From: Porcisia hertigi
Lineage: Eukaryota > Euglenozoa > Kinetoplastea > Trypanosomatida > Trypanosomatidae
Reading direction: 5' to 3'
Length of the DNA stretch: 64,000 nucleotides
Assembly: GCF_017918235.1 (NCBI RefSeq)
Contig: NC_090584.1
Span: 805,001 to 869,000, forward strand
Each line of letters starts with the position of its first letter. Position 1 is the first letter of the stretch. The position numbers and the translations under genes were made by a program. Below, in pieces: positions 38,983 through 48,980 of the stretch. Under the pieces are notes generated by a model. That model was not told the origin of the DNA and did not search any database. It saw only the letters and a program-made list of their open reading frames with translations.

Positions 38983-39367
38983 GAGTGAGCACAAAGTGTA
39001 CACTTCTAAGATGACCTCTCCCTTCCATACCTTGGTATCGCAACTTCTAAGCCCCTTCCTTCCTTCCTGTCGCCGCCGTCTTGTGCTCTGAGCGCAACAT
39101 TACCTCTCCTTTCCTCCTTTGTTGGGATTGTTGGGGCTCAACATGTCTCGCTGACAAAACGCTCGCTCTCGTCCCTTTCCCAACATTATGCGTGTTTTTC
39201 GGCTGTGCCCCCCGTAGCCGCGATTTGTACAGGGACCTGGCGAGAGAAGTGGGGGAGCAGCACACTGCGTCGGCCGTAGTCTGCGTCGCGTGTACCTAAC
39301 TCACGCCGGTCTTGTAGTTATACTCATACTCACAAAGCCCCCCCTTCCCCCTCCCCCCAGCGTTTCG
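38983..39367. other. Intergenic, with predicted acceptor for 39368
   Basis: No gene. A dense C/T tract at 39338-39358 ends in AG at 39359-39360, only 7 nt upstream of the ATG at 39368. Confidence 0.5.
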
Positions 39368-39742
39368 ATGGAGCGAGAGCGGAAGCTGGCGGAGCGGGAG
39401 GTGCGCGAGGTGGTTGCAGACGCGGGGTCGCCGCTTGCAGAGAGACATGTACGGGAATCCTTGAGGAAAAACAAAGTCGCTGCCGTCCTCTTCGCTATAG
39501 CGCTGTTCACCCCCGCTGCCTTTCTCGTCTTTTTTTACACCGCCAAGGCGCGTGAAATTCGGGCCAATTTTCGGGACCCCTACGCTCTCCCCGATGGGTT
39601 TGATCCAAAGACGGGTGAGTTCACTAACAAAGAGGCAGAGTTGAAGAGCGGAGGGGGGGTGCCGCACGCGTCCCGCTCACTCTTTACTGCTGAAGATCCA
39701 GGCAGCTACGGATCACGTGCACGTAAACGCAGCATCACGTGA
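39368..39742 (+). CDS. Small single-pass membrane protein, unknown function
   Basis: 124 aa from the ATG at 39368. Charged N-terminal helix (MERERKLAEREVREVVADAG), one transmembrane segment at about 37-57 (VAAVLFAIALFTPAAFLVFF), then a polar tail with a DPYALPDGFDPKTGEFTNKE segment and basic end. No family recognised. It resembles the 133-aa protein upstream in plan (short polar part, one helix, polar tail) but not in sequence. The open frame continues 26 codons further up, beyond the predicted acceptor. Confidence 0.65.
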   Translation: MERERKLAEREVREVVADAGSPLAERHVRESLRKNKVAAVLFAIALFTPAAFLVFFYTAKAREIRANFRDPYALPDGFDPKTGEFTNKEAELKSGGGVPHASRSLFTAEDPGSYGSRARKRSIT

Positions 39743-41014
39743 TCCCTTCTTTAAGTGTGTGTGTGTCGAGGGGGGGGAGTTGCGTGCGAGCGTGTGTGTG
39801 TGCGCCTAGTCTTGAGAGGCTCTCCGTTTTACTCGTGCGCCCTTTTTTTTTTTCTTGGCCTCTCCGTGTTTCTCTTTTCATACACACGTTGTGTGTTCGC
39901 TCTGCATCGGAGCCGAAAGGGGTTACGGATGCATACAGGCTCTTGGGACGGGAAGGAGGGAGAGGGAGGGGGGGGGGTCGCACTCCTCCTGCTGGGTGTA
40001 CCCCGGCTGGATGCACCCCGGCTCATTGTCTCATTTCCTCCAGAGCCAAATAAAGGCTCACTATGATGCTTCCGCCACTCGAAACGAACCGCCTAAGAAA
40101 ACAACGAAAAAGGAACCGACAAAAGAAGAGAGACACACGCAAGCTACTGTACTGGTAGACAGCGCGAGACGGCGTGGTAGTGTGTGGACTCGATGCGACT
40201 GGCCCTTATGTGTAATGGGTGCTGGCATTGCAGTACCCCCCCCCCCTCCAACTTGTGGAATCGCGTGTTTTGTCCAAGTGCAGCCAGAAACACCACCTGC
40301 TGTCGTTCCACCTATTCATGCCTCCCTCTTTTTTTTCTCGACTCCTCCTTCCGGTCATATCGTCTCTCTCGCTAGATTACATGCTTCACCGCTACTCTTC
40401 CATGCGAAGACATTAAGATGTTGCATGTGTGTTGGTGCAGAGTAGCTGTTTATGTGCCTCCTATACTCATTTGCTGCATGCATTCAACTCTTCTTCTCTA
40501 ACTTCTTTCCCACTTCCTTCAACTGATTACGGGGTGACTGCTGCTGCCCAGTGCCGCCCCCCGTGTATCGCTGCGTGGTCGTCGGTCCACCCCCCCCTTC
40601 TCAACCACCGTCGGTTCACGCCTATTTCGTTTTCCCCTTTTTTTTTGTGTGTGTATTCGGGGCTGGGAGGAAGGCGCTTGCTGCACCACAAGTGGGTATG
40701 GATCAATGTGAACCTTGAGATGGCCGCGGCCCCATATTTCATCACAGTGTGCACTGCGCCCCCCTCCCCAAAAAAAACATCACTCGTGTGCGCGGTTGGG
40801 CGCGCGTGTCACATCGTTTGGCTGGGTGAGACGTAGCGCTCTCTGTGAAGTTGTTGACGGAATACTAACTCGGGCAACGTATTTTCTAGGGGTAAGCGCG
40901 CTTTTTTTTTCCTTCTCACCCAGGTCCTGTTGCCCCCCCCCCTTTTTATTCCAGTTCCCCCTCGAGAGACTTTGCTCTTGTACTACCTGCCCTACGGGTC
41001 GCTTCCCACCCACC
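39743..41014. other. Intergenic, with predicted acceptor for 41015
   Basis: TG runs (39757-39766, 39793-39802), G-run at 39969-39977 and C-runs (40233-40246). Two pyrimidine tracts end in AG at 40922-40923 and 40953-40954; the second gives a 60-nt leader. The long open frame before 41015 lies upstream of these acceptors and is not translated. Confidence 0.55.
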
Positions 41015-42376
41015 ATGAGCACTCTGCTAGAGATTTATCGGCACAGCTTTCCCAAGCGACTGCGCTTCGATAAAGCAAGTCAAGTCCTCTATGCCCAGTG
41101 TTACTCCATCCACAAACAGTACAAAAACAAAAAGTATATTCCACAGAAGGTCATCCGCGATGTCCTGAACAGTTATGCTCCCATGCCTGGCGCACCATGG
41201 CTGCAGCTGCCGATTGTACGCCATATTCTGTTCATCCGACTCATCAATGGAATCCGTGGGCTGCAAGGCAGAAAGTCTTGGCTGTACAATCGTAGCGTGG
41301 AGGAGGAGCACCGGAAGATTGTGGAGTGGCTCGGTAAGGCAGAAAAGATATCCCTCACCCACCAGGGCCCGGCAAACACCCGCGCATCGACCTCCGCGAG
41401 GCAAGGCAGCGCTGTCGCACACGCCACGCTGGGGGCCATGGTGGAGCGTGAGCGCTTTGAAAGAGAAGTCCTGCGCGACTTTCATGTGGCATCCATGTAC
41501 CAGCGTGCCATGCGCATAGGCTTCGTGCTGGTAGTAGTGCTCTGCTGTATCGTGTATGCCTCACTTCACACGGATTTCTTCGTGTACTGCTACCTCCGCT
41601 ACTGGCGGCGTTACAACCGGCGCGAGGTCATGGAGTACTTTCGAGAGATAACCCTCTCGCACACCCTGACGGAGGTTCCGCCGGCGTACGCTAGTCTCCT
41701 ACCACCGCCATGCGTGCAGTACAAGGACGCGGCAGGGGACACCTGCTACGCAGTGAACATGGTGGAGATGACGCTGCCGCAGCACCACGTCACGGTCTTT
41801 GCCATCCCGTGCCCACAGGCGGGGGAGAAGGAGTTCTTCGCTCAAGTAGGGTCCGTCGCGGAGGTGTGCGACGCGATAATCATGGAAGGTGTCAGTTTTG
41901 AGATGATCGATAGGATTTTACCGGCAGCCTTCTTTCCACTCAAGAATAATACGTTTCCTGCTCTTGGACTGCACCACCGCTTCCTCGACATACTGCGCAC
42001 CGGCTCCGCAGAGCCGCCGATGTTGTATCCAGGAGGCGCTAATGTCGGATGGGGGGCTGCGATCACCCAGGCACTCATCCCGTACGAGCTCCGCTGCGTC
42101 TACAACCCTACAAAGTTGTCAGCGACGAAGGGCGAGGCACGTGTCGGCTGGGGTCATGTGCGACAGGTGCTGGAGGAGATGATGGAGGACGAGGCCGCGC
42201 AGGCGAGTGCTGAGAAGCGTGTGCTATGCCTGCCGTGGACTCTGAACCAGATTGTCAACATAGAGGCGAGTCTTGTGAAGTACGGCTTTGAGGTGCGCAA
42301 TGTGTACAGGCTGCACTGGCTCCGAGAGGATCACATGGGCGAACAATTTTGTAACTACTACTCTATCGCTGATTGA
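41015..42376 (+). CDS. Membrane protein, unknown function (weak TraB-like hint)
   Basis: 453 aa from an ATG in the context CACCATGAG. The N-terminus (about 1-110) is basic and helical. One strong hydrophobic segment lies at about 168-187 (RIGFVLVVVLCCIVYASLH), followed by an aromatic, basic stretch (YCYLRYWRRYNRREVMEYF). The C-terminal soluble domain has VTVFAIPCPQ, then VGSVAEVCDAIIMEGVSFEM, then GLHHRFLDIL. The strand, helix and D-x-IIMEG order loosely recalls TraB/TIKI-like proteins (TRABD), but the family's Gly-His motif is not evident. Alternative: a lineage-specific membrane protein. The reading frame and codon use are convincing. Confidence 0.72.
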   Translation: MSTLLEIYRHSFPKRLRFDKASQVLYAQCYSIHKQYKNKKYIPQKVIRDVLNSYAPMPGAPWLQLPIVRHILFIRLINGIRGLQGRKSWLYNRSVEEEHRKIVEWLGKAEKISLTHQGPANTRASTSARQGSAVAHATLGAMVERERFEREVLRDFHVASMYQRAMRIGFVLVVVLCCIVYASLHTDFFVYCYLRYWRRYNRREVMEYFREITLSHTLTEVPPAYASLLPPPCVQYKDAAGDTCYAVNMVEMTLPQHHVTVFAIPCPQAGEKEFFAQVGSVAEVCDAIIMEGVSFEMIDRILPAAFFPLKNNTFPALGLHHRFLDILRTGSAEPPMLYPGGANVGWGAAITQALIPYELRCVYNPTKLSATKGEARVGWGHVRQVLEEMMEDEAAQASAEKRVLCLPWTLNQIVNIEASLVKYGFEVRNVYRLHWLREDHMGEQFCNYYSIAD

Positions 42377-43781
42377 TGAGTGCCGTGCTGCCCACTGGCT
42401 GGGTGTCGGCTGCGACATCGGCGATGTCTACATATTCCCTATATCGGGCGTCAAAGCGTTCACCGCCATTTTGCAAGGGGATGCGCCTTGAGGCTCCCCT
42501 CCCTCTCCCCCTCTCCCCCTCTCTCCCCCTCTCTCCCCCTTCTCTTTTTTTTTCGGTGCTTGTGCACCGGCAGAACAAGCGCGAAGGGTCCCAGGGATGT
42601 GGTGGATGTATCGTCTCTTTATTCGGTGTGAATCTGAGGAATGTCATGACACTGCTGCTTTGCGTGTGTGTGTGTGTGTGTGTGTGTGCATATGTCCGTG
42701 TATCTGGGCTCGTGCACGTATTGCCGTTGTTGTTGTGTCTGGTTCACATTTTTGTTTTTCCTACGCGTTTGCCCCCCCCCCCCCCCATTCCATTTCCCAC
42801 ATATACACACAACAACGCCAACAACAAAAAATAAAGCCGCTCACCAACTTGTGTTCTTCACGAGTTAACGTGAGCTGTCCATCACCTGCCCGTACCGCCG
42901 GTTCACCTTCCTGTTCTGTTGCTACTCAGTGCTCTACCTTATTGTGGAGCGTGATCGACCCTGGCCCCGGTAGGCCTGCTTCGCTACCCCACCTTCACGT
43001 TCGTAGCAGAGTCTCAGCACACTTGCGCATGCATTCTCTCTCTGTCTCACTATCACTCTCTCTCCACTCCTTCCCCTGCACCTTCACCTAGTTCGCCAAA
43101 AAAGGCGCGCCCGTACGCCTCTCCGTGGACGGACGCTCTCTCCGCTCTGCTATCCAAATTTACGCGCTTCTCTGCCACACTCTCCCTTCTTTCCTTGTGC
43201 TGTCACTCACTTCTTTCGAGTCGGCTCACTTTGTAGTGACTTCATTCCCCCTTCTCCCTTCCTCGTCCCACTCACACGCACCACTTTTTTCCTTTTCCGT
43301 TCTCCTCTAACAAAACAGCGCATCTCCTTACCGTGGGCGTGCGTGCCAGTCTTTGTGACTCTTACCTCTCCGCTACCAGGTGGTGCTCACAGTGGAGACA
43401 AGGCATTTGCAGGACAGGCACGCTGTTGCGCTCTCTTCTAGCTTTGTCTCTCCTCCCTCCTTTTGATTCATTTTCTTGTGTGCTTACATCAGCGCCCTTG
43501 TGTCAGAGTGGCTCCACACCCTCGCTGCGACCTTTTCACTCACTGCCCACTTTTCATCGTCCGTGCATTTGAGCGGTTGAATTAAACGCCGAGCTACAGA
43601 AGGAGGAGGAGGAGGAGGAGGACGTGTGTGTGTGTGTCAACGCCCGTATACATGACTGTTTTCCTTCCCCCCCCCTCCCCTCCCCTCCCCTCCCCTCCCC
43701 CTGCTCTTCGTTGCTCGCCTTCAGGGTATTCCATTTACATCATAGGCTGTCATTGCCTGTTTGTCTAATTCGTTTATTCCG

Positions 43782-43812
<31 letters not shown>

Positions 43813-43925
43813 GTTGGGGGGGGGGAGGGGCGAGATAACAAAACATTTTTTTTCAAACACAGACAACATATATTGATCGTTGCTGTTGTTTTTGCGTGCA
43901 CTTTTCCGAGTGCGGCACGACGTGG
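42377..43925. other. Intergenic, with predicted acceptor for the DHHC gene
   Basis: CT-repeat at 42497-42545, TG run at 42666-42688, C-run at 42772-42786, GGA repeat at 43600-43622, C/T at 43662-43700, TG run at 43785-43811, G-run at 43816-43824. A T-run at 43847-43854 and AG at 43861-43862 is a plausible acceptor. No gene seen. Confidence 0.55.
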
Positions 43926-44951
43926 ATGTTGATCTCAGAGTTGCCGCGGCGCGATGGGAACGTTAGAGTCCTCTGGAACGGCCGCATCTTTGTTGGTCCC
44001 GATTGGCGCATTATGCTGGCAAGCGTCGTGCTCGTCGCACTCGGTTCGCTAATGTTTGTCTTCTTCACCAATGAGGTGATGGCTGCTCGCGTAATCGTTG
44101 GCGTAACGGCACTGATCTCAATAGCGGTTTTACTTCTGTGTGGCTTGTCGGACCCCGGCTTGAAGCCGCGGCAGCCGCCCCCGCCACCTGAAGCGCCTCC
44201 GCACGAGTCGCTTTGGAGTGAGAGGGAGTACGTGGACCAAAACGGTCACATCCAGCAAGCCCGACTGGAGACCAAGTGGTGTTATAGTTGTAACATCTAC
44301 CGCCCCTACCGCGGGGCTCACTGCCGCTACTGTGATCGGTGTGTAGCTCGTCGCGATCACCACTGCCCGTGGACAGGAACATGCATCGGCGCGAAGAACT
44401 ACCGCTACTACTTTGCACTCGTCTGGGTTCTCTCCGTATTGTTATTTACGGCCCTCTGCGGAGGTATTCAGAGCTTTGCGCAACGCATCCTGCGGCATAG
44501 CAACGTGGCATCCGCCGTGGAGGACGGTCCTTCCGCTTTCACCTCTGCCCTCATCGACACGTACTGCCTGGAGCTCATCTTGATTCTACTTTCTTTCACG
44601 TTCGGTTTGCTGGCGTGGTCGCTGGCATTTTATCACACCTACCTCATCTCGCAAAACCTAACCTCCGTCGACGTCGCCAAAGACCTGGATGAGAATGTAT
44701 TCACGCATGGCAGCGTGCTGGCGAATATGCGGGCCGCGCTGACTGGCTGGCCAGACGATGAAACAACACGTGGAGGTAGGTCTACGGAGGTGGTGATCCA
44801 GGCGTGTGGCTGCGACAGCGTCGGTGATGCGCCTTCGCCTCTCACTACAGCCCATGAGGCATCTTCACATGCGGTTCTCCACGATGGCGCCGATGTCAGA
44901 TTCCCATCAGAGGGACTGTGCAATGAGGAGGATAGGCTCCAGCCATCATAA
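43926..44951 (+). CDS. DHHC-type protein S-palmitoyltransferase
   Basis: 341 aa from the ATG at 43926; the open frame above it begins at a GTG. Two transmembrane segments (about 30-75: IMLASVVLVALGSLMFVFF; VIVGVTALISIAVLLLCGL) lead to the cysteine-rich domain at about 119-160, with CYSCNIYRPYRGAHCRYCDR, then the catalytic DHHC at 144-147 (RRDHHCPWTGTCIGAKNYRY). Two more helices follow (about 160-180 and 215-235), then a polar tail. The family's DPG element (SDPGLKPRQPPPPPE) and TTxE-like region are visible. It acylates Cys residues of membrane proteins. Which of the family members this is cannot be told. Confidence 0.95.
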   Translation: MLISELPRRDGNVRVLWNGRIFVGPDWRIMLASVVLVALGSLMFVFFTNEVMAARVIVGVTALISIAVLLLCGLSDPGLKPRQPPPPPEAPPHESLWSEREYVDQNGHIQQARLETKWCYSCNIYRPYRGAHCRYCDRCVARRDHHCPWTGTCIGAKNYRYYFALVWVLSVLLFTALCGGIQSFAQRILRHSNVASAVEDGPSAFTSALIDTYCLELILILLSFTFGLLAWSLAFYHTYLISQNLTSVDVAKDLDENVFTHGSVLANMRAALTGWPDDETTRGGRSTEVVIQACGCDSVGDAPSPLTTAHEASSHAVLHDGADVRFPSEGLCNEEDRLQPS

Positions 44952-45540
44952 AGACTTCTCGCGTCGCGTCGCGTCGCGCTGCAGCTGATGACAACTTGCA
45001 CACATCAACACAGATGTGTTGTCTAGAGGCAAAAAAAAAGGGCAAAGAGGGCCTGAAGGAATTCGTTTCCATTTTCTTCTCTTTGCAGCCACAAACGGGG
45101 CAGCGTGGATGCGCTCGTGATTCCCTCGTTCTCTGCGGTCTCTCTCAGCCGACCTTTTACACATGGCAGGGATAGTCATGGATGTTCACATCTTTGTGAC
45201 GGCGAGAGAGGGTAGGGGGTGGCATGTTTCGCTTTCTTCCACGAAAGCGGCTCTGGGGCTCTGCACAGAACGCCAGCGAGGGAGCAGCCCCCCCCCCCCC
45301 CTCCCTCCCTAACGCCCACACAGACACAATGCTAGCAGAGTAGGGTCTGCCGTCTCGGGGCCTTCTTGCTTTCCTCCGCATATGTCTGCTTTGTAGAGGT
45401 ACATGTGCGGCTGCCGTGAATAGAACTCATCGCTTCTTTATTGGGCTGACAGCTTATGTACGCCTGCGCGCGTGCCTCCTTTTTGCTACTGAAGCGTCTC
45501 GACGCGCGCACGTTTGTTTTTGCTTTCTCACATTACATTT
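44952..45540. other. Intergenic
   Basis: A short direct repeat of CGCGT units near 44960-44980, an A-run at 45031-45039 and a C-run at 45289-45302. No gene seen. Confidence 0.5.
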
Positions 45541-46079
45541 TCTCATGACTGCATGTGTCAACCTCAGCGTGAGGTGTCGAGGGGTGGGGAGGGGGGGGGG
45601 CGTCCAATACCCCACTCCGTATGGGAAATCAAGCGGCCCCCCCCTCTCATTACCGAACCACTTCTGGTGGTGGTCAGGGCCAGGTATCCACGAGGGGGAG
45701 GGTGCTCGGAGCGATTTCTCGCTACTGATTCCGACTGCCAGAGCCTGGGCGGCACTCTCTCGGGGAAGACGCGCAACAGTTCACACGCCTGTACCATTCA
45801 CATGATGGGCGAGGTCTCAAGGGCCTCTCGAGCCTTCATCGCCCGGTCCGCACTGCTCACACGGCTGGGGGAGAGGAGGGTTGGGGGGGGGGGTAGCCTG
45901 CGCCACCCCAAATGATGCACCGCGTGGCGACCTGCGACGAGTGTGTGTGTGTGTGTGCTGAGATGACTTGAGCGGGTATGGCTGCAACGCGCGTCGAGCA
46001 CTGCCTTGCGCCACGCGATGAGCCTCTGACAAGCAAGTGGAAGGGTGTGTGGAGCTGGACGCACACACGATGTGTTGCA
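45541..46079 (-). mobile_element. Dispersed repeat copy C (SIDER-like retroposon candidate), inverted
   Basis: About 540 bp, reverse complement of 38454-38982 along its full length, with small indels at G/C runs and an internal (TG)n at about 45939-45957. It begins TCTCATGACTGCATGTGTCA and ends CACACACGATGTGTTGCAG. B and C face opposite ways about 6.6 kb apart and flank the 124-aa, 453-aa and DHHC genes. Confidence 0.5.
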
Positions 46080-46995
46080 GGAGGAGCACAATATATATGT
46101 GTGTATGCGTCTATGCACGTTTTTTCTCTCTTTTAGCTCTCCCATACTCTTCTGTGACTGAGGCTTTGGCGTCTTCTCGATCGCTTTTCTGCAACCTTGA
46201 TCTGTTTTAGTCTCTTCACACACACACACACACGGATTTACTATGAAAGTTTTCCATGTGTGCCCCCTGCCCCCCCCTTTCTTACTTCTGCTTTTCTCGA
46301 CGTGCATTTGCAGTCCTGCACCGTGTGTGAATGAAGGACACGCGTACTCGAGTGTAGACATGTCTTTCAGTTTGACTTTTGTACAAGGGATTACGTGCAG
46401 ATGGTCCTGCTAAAAAGACGGAGCGCAGAGAATCTTGTTTGCTGCGTTGTTGTTTTGGGATGTGGGTCAGTACTCCCCGTCCACTCGTGTGCACGTATGT
46501 AACGACTCCCCATGTTTAGGCGGGCATTCCGCCAGGAGAGACTGGGGCAACACACTTGCACCCGTTTCATGCGTGCAGATCTGCTTTTATGTCTCTCATC
46601 ACCTCTCTTGGGCTAAGGCGTATCTTTTCTTCGTGGGTGCTTCAACTCTTTTTTTTTTGTGCGTCTGCCCTTCTTCTGACGTCCCCCCTTTTCACTTGTG
46701 GTGTGTGCCGCTCTGCGTCTCACTGTCTCTGTGATGCACATGTGCTGCTGCGTCTCCGCCGAAACCTGTGTAGAGCTTATTATTAGATGTACTTGTTTGC
46801 GTACATACACACATCTGGGCATCAGTGCACTCTCTCCCCACGGTGCTCTTCTGGATTGTTCCTCACCTATACCCCACCCCGGAGCAGATAAACGCATACG
46901 CGCTCCCCACTCAATCTTTTCAGTGGCGTGCAGACACTCATCCCCCTTCTTCCCCCCATACGTAGTCTCGCTGTTGCATTTGCTACACGAGAAAC
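46080..46995. other. Intergenic, with predicted acceptor for PEX10
   Basis: CA run at 46217-46232, C-run at 46270-46277, T-run at 46650-46659. A C/T tract at 46940-46957 and AG at 46964-46965 is a candidate acceptor 31 nt before the ATG. No gene seen. Confidence 0.5.
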
Positions 46996-47910
46996 ATGCA
47001 GACGGCAACCGCCCCTTTCATCCTGCGCTCCATGTACAAGGATGCACACATCATCGACACGCAAATCGCTCGACCGATCACAGAGTTGATGATCAACACG
47101 TTTGGCGCACAGCTCACGAATAAGTACGATTCGCACATTCCTGCTGTAGCTCGTTCCCTCTACACTCTCTTCTCAATGTCTCGAGTGCAGACACTCGGTC
47201 AGGAGTTCTGCGACCTCTTGCCCGTGGCAAAGGGACATCCCTGGCAGACGGTGGGACCGGTGCGCGTATTCCTGCTCGCTGTGCTGGAGCTTGTCGAACC
47301 CACAGCGGTGTTCACGGCGTCACGCAAGTTCTTCCCTGACATGTCTAAAGCCGATGTCGAGGAGACGCTGAAGAGGGCTGTGCTTTGTTCTCTGTTTCTC
47401 TTTGAGCGCTTCGGAACGCTTCCCCACCTAATTGTGCGGATGCGGTTTCTTAGTCTGAAACCGTCGCGAACATTGGAGAATGGTGATGGTGCTCGGGGGT
47501 CGTACTTGGTCTTGGGCCTTGTGTTGTTAGTAGAGCTGGTTGTACGGCTTTGGCGATATAGCAAGCGCCGCAAGTCAAGCGACGCAATACGATCGGCTGA
47601 CGCGGCTGCCATCACAAGTAGTGACGAGGATATCGAGGACACACGGACTGGGAAGTGCGTGCTGTGCCTGAGCAGCCGCAAGTGTCCGACAGCGATCAAC
47701 TGCGGTCACGTATTCTGCTGGCGTTGCATCGCCGAGTATATTCAGTCGAAGCCACAGGAGGCGGTGTGCCCCCTTTGCCGCCAGCACATCACGACGCAGT
47801 CGCTAGTGCCGCTGTACTTTTACGTCGCCAAGGAGCCACGGCGTGTGGGGACTGTGACGGGCGACGCGATCTCGCCCGCGAGCAACAACTCACCCGGGGC
47901 GACTCAGTGA
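46996..47910 (+). CDS. PEX10: Peroxin-10 (glycosomal RING E3 ligase)
   Basis: 304 aa from an ATG. The N-terminal Pex2/Pex12-type domain (about 10-190) has several amphipathic and hydrophobic helices (VRVFLLAVLELVEPTAVF; ARGSYLVLGLVLLVELVVRL). The C-terminal RING at about 221-262 reads CVLCLSSRKCPTAINCGHVF, then CWRCI, then CPLCRQ, a C3HC4 arrangement with the PEX10-typical RK-x-PTA-x-x-CGH-x-FCW. It ends soon after with LVPLYFYVAK. In other eukaryotes PEX10 with PEX2 and PEX12 forms the ligase that marks PEX5 for recycling or turnover. PEX2 of the same complex lies 14 kb upstream in the same transcription unit. Confidence 0.93.
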   Translation: MQTATAPFILRSMYKDAHIIDTQIARPITELMINTFGAQLTNKYDSHIPAVARSLYTLFSMSRVQTLGQEFCDLLPVAKGHPWQTVGPVRVFLLAVLELVEPTAVFTASRKFFPDMSKADVEETLKRAVLCSLFLFERFGTLPHLIVRMRFLSLKPSRTLENGDGARGSYLVLGLVLLVELVVRLWRYSKRRKSSDAIRSADAAAITSSDEDIEDTRTGKCVLCLSSRKCPTAINCGHVFCWRCIAEYIQSKPQEAVCPLCRQHITTQSLVPLYFYVAKEPRRVGTVTGDAISPASNNSPGATQ

Positions 47911-48980
47911 AGACAAATCAGAGGGACGCAACACAACGCTCTTTCGTTGTGTGTCTTGTGCTTGCGCTTATGTTGCCGTGCCCCCCCCCCCCCCCCTCCC
48001 CCATACTTTGCCCCCCTCTTTTTCACGCCATTCGCAGTGCTGCGTAGGTCCCGCCACCGTCTAGGGGCGCAGTGTTTTCCCCATCTTTTTTCCATGCCCG
48101 CTATTTCCGGGACGCCTTCCCTCATAAAACAGACAACGCATACCGTAGAGAATAGACATGGGAGCACCTATATGACACTGTGGGTCCAACACGGCGTTAT
48201 TCGTGCACATTGTGGATCGGCGCTGCCGCGGCTGCATGGCCGCTGAACGCCACCGGGATAGACCCGGCACTCTTCTGTCTTTTCATTGGCGGGTTTTGGG
48301 CTCCGCTCCGCGGCGGGCGGTGGCGGCGGGGGGGGGGGAGGAGAGGAGGGGAGGAGAGGAGTTTGAACACACACACACAAAAAGAAAATGCCTTGACAAA
48401 GGGAGCGTAAAGGGGGAAGGCGTAGAGAAGGGAGGGGGGTTGACCAAAGAGGGAGGAGAGGAGGAAGAGTGACCCCCCCCCCCCCTCCCCCCTCCGATGC
48501 TGACTTGCTTACTGGCACCTTGTCTCCCCTCCCCCTAAAAGGGGGTCTTGGTGGAACAGCAGCGGATGGACGGCCCGTCGGCTTTCTCCGCTTTGTCACT
48601 CCCTGCTCTGACTTTCTCGCTTTCCTTTCTTTCACACACAAACGCACATTTTTACTCGTTGCACTTCCCCTTTCCCCAGTTTCGTTGTCTGCCTTCCTTG
48701 GGCGTGTGTGTGTGCCGTGAATGGTTGGGCTCACTTGCGCACACATAGCGCACTCTCAGACACGCATACCCCTTTTCTCCCCCTAGAGTGTGCCTGCGCT
48801 GACGGGAGGGATATTCAAAAAACAGAAACCTCCACAATTCATCTGGCATTAGCCGGTTCTCTCTAGAGTCGAGCGCCGGATCGCGCGGGTCATCCTTCTC
48901 TCGTCGTACACGCTCATATTTTCTTCTGTTGTTCGAGAGAATAGACCTCCGCAGTCGACGAGAGGTAAGTCATAGTCACC
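47911..48980. other. Intergenic
   Basis: C-run at 47981-47999, G-run and GGA repeats at 48330-48360, C-run at 48473-48490. No gene supported. Confidence 0.55.
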
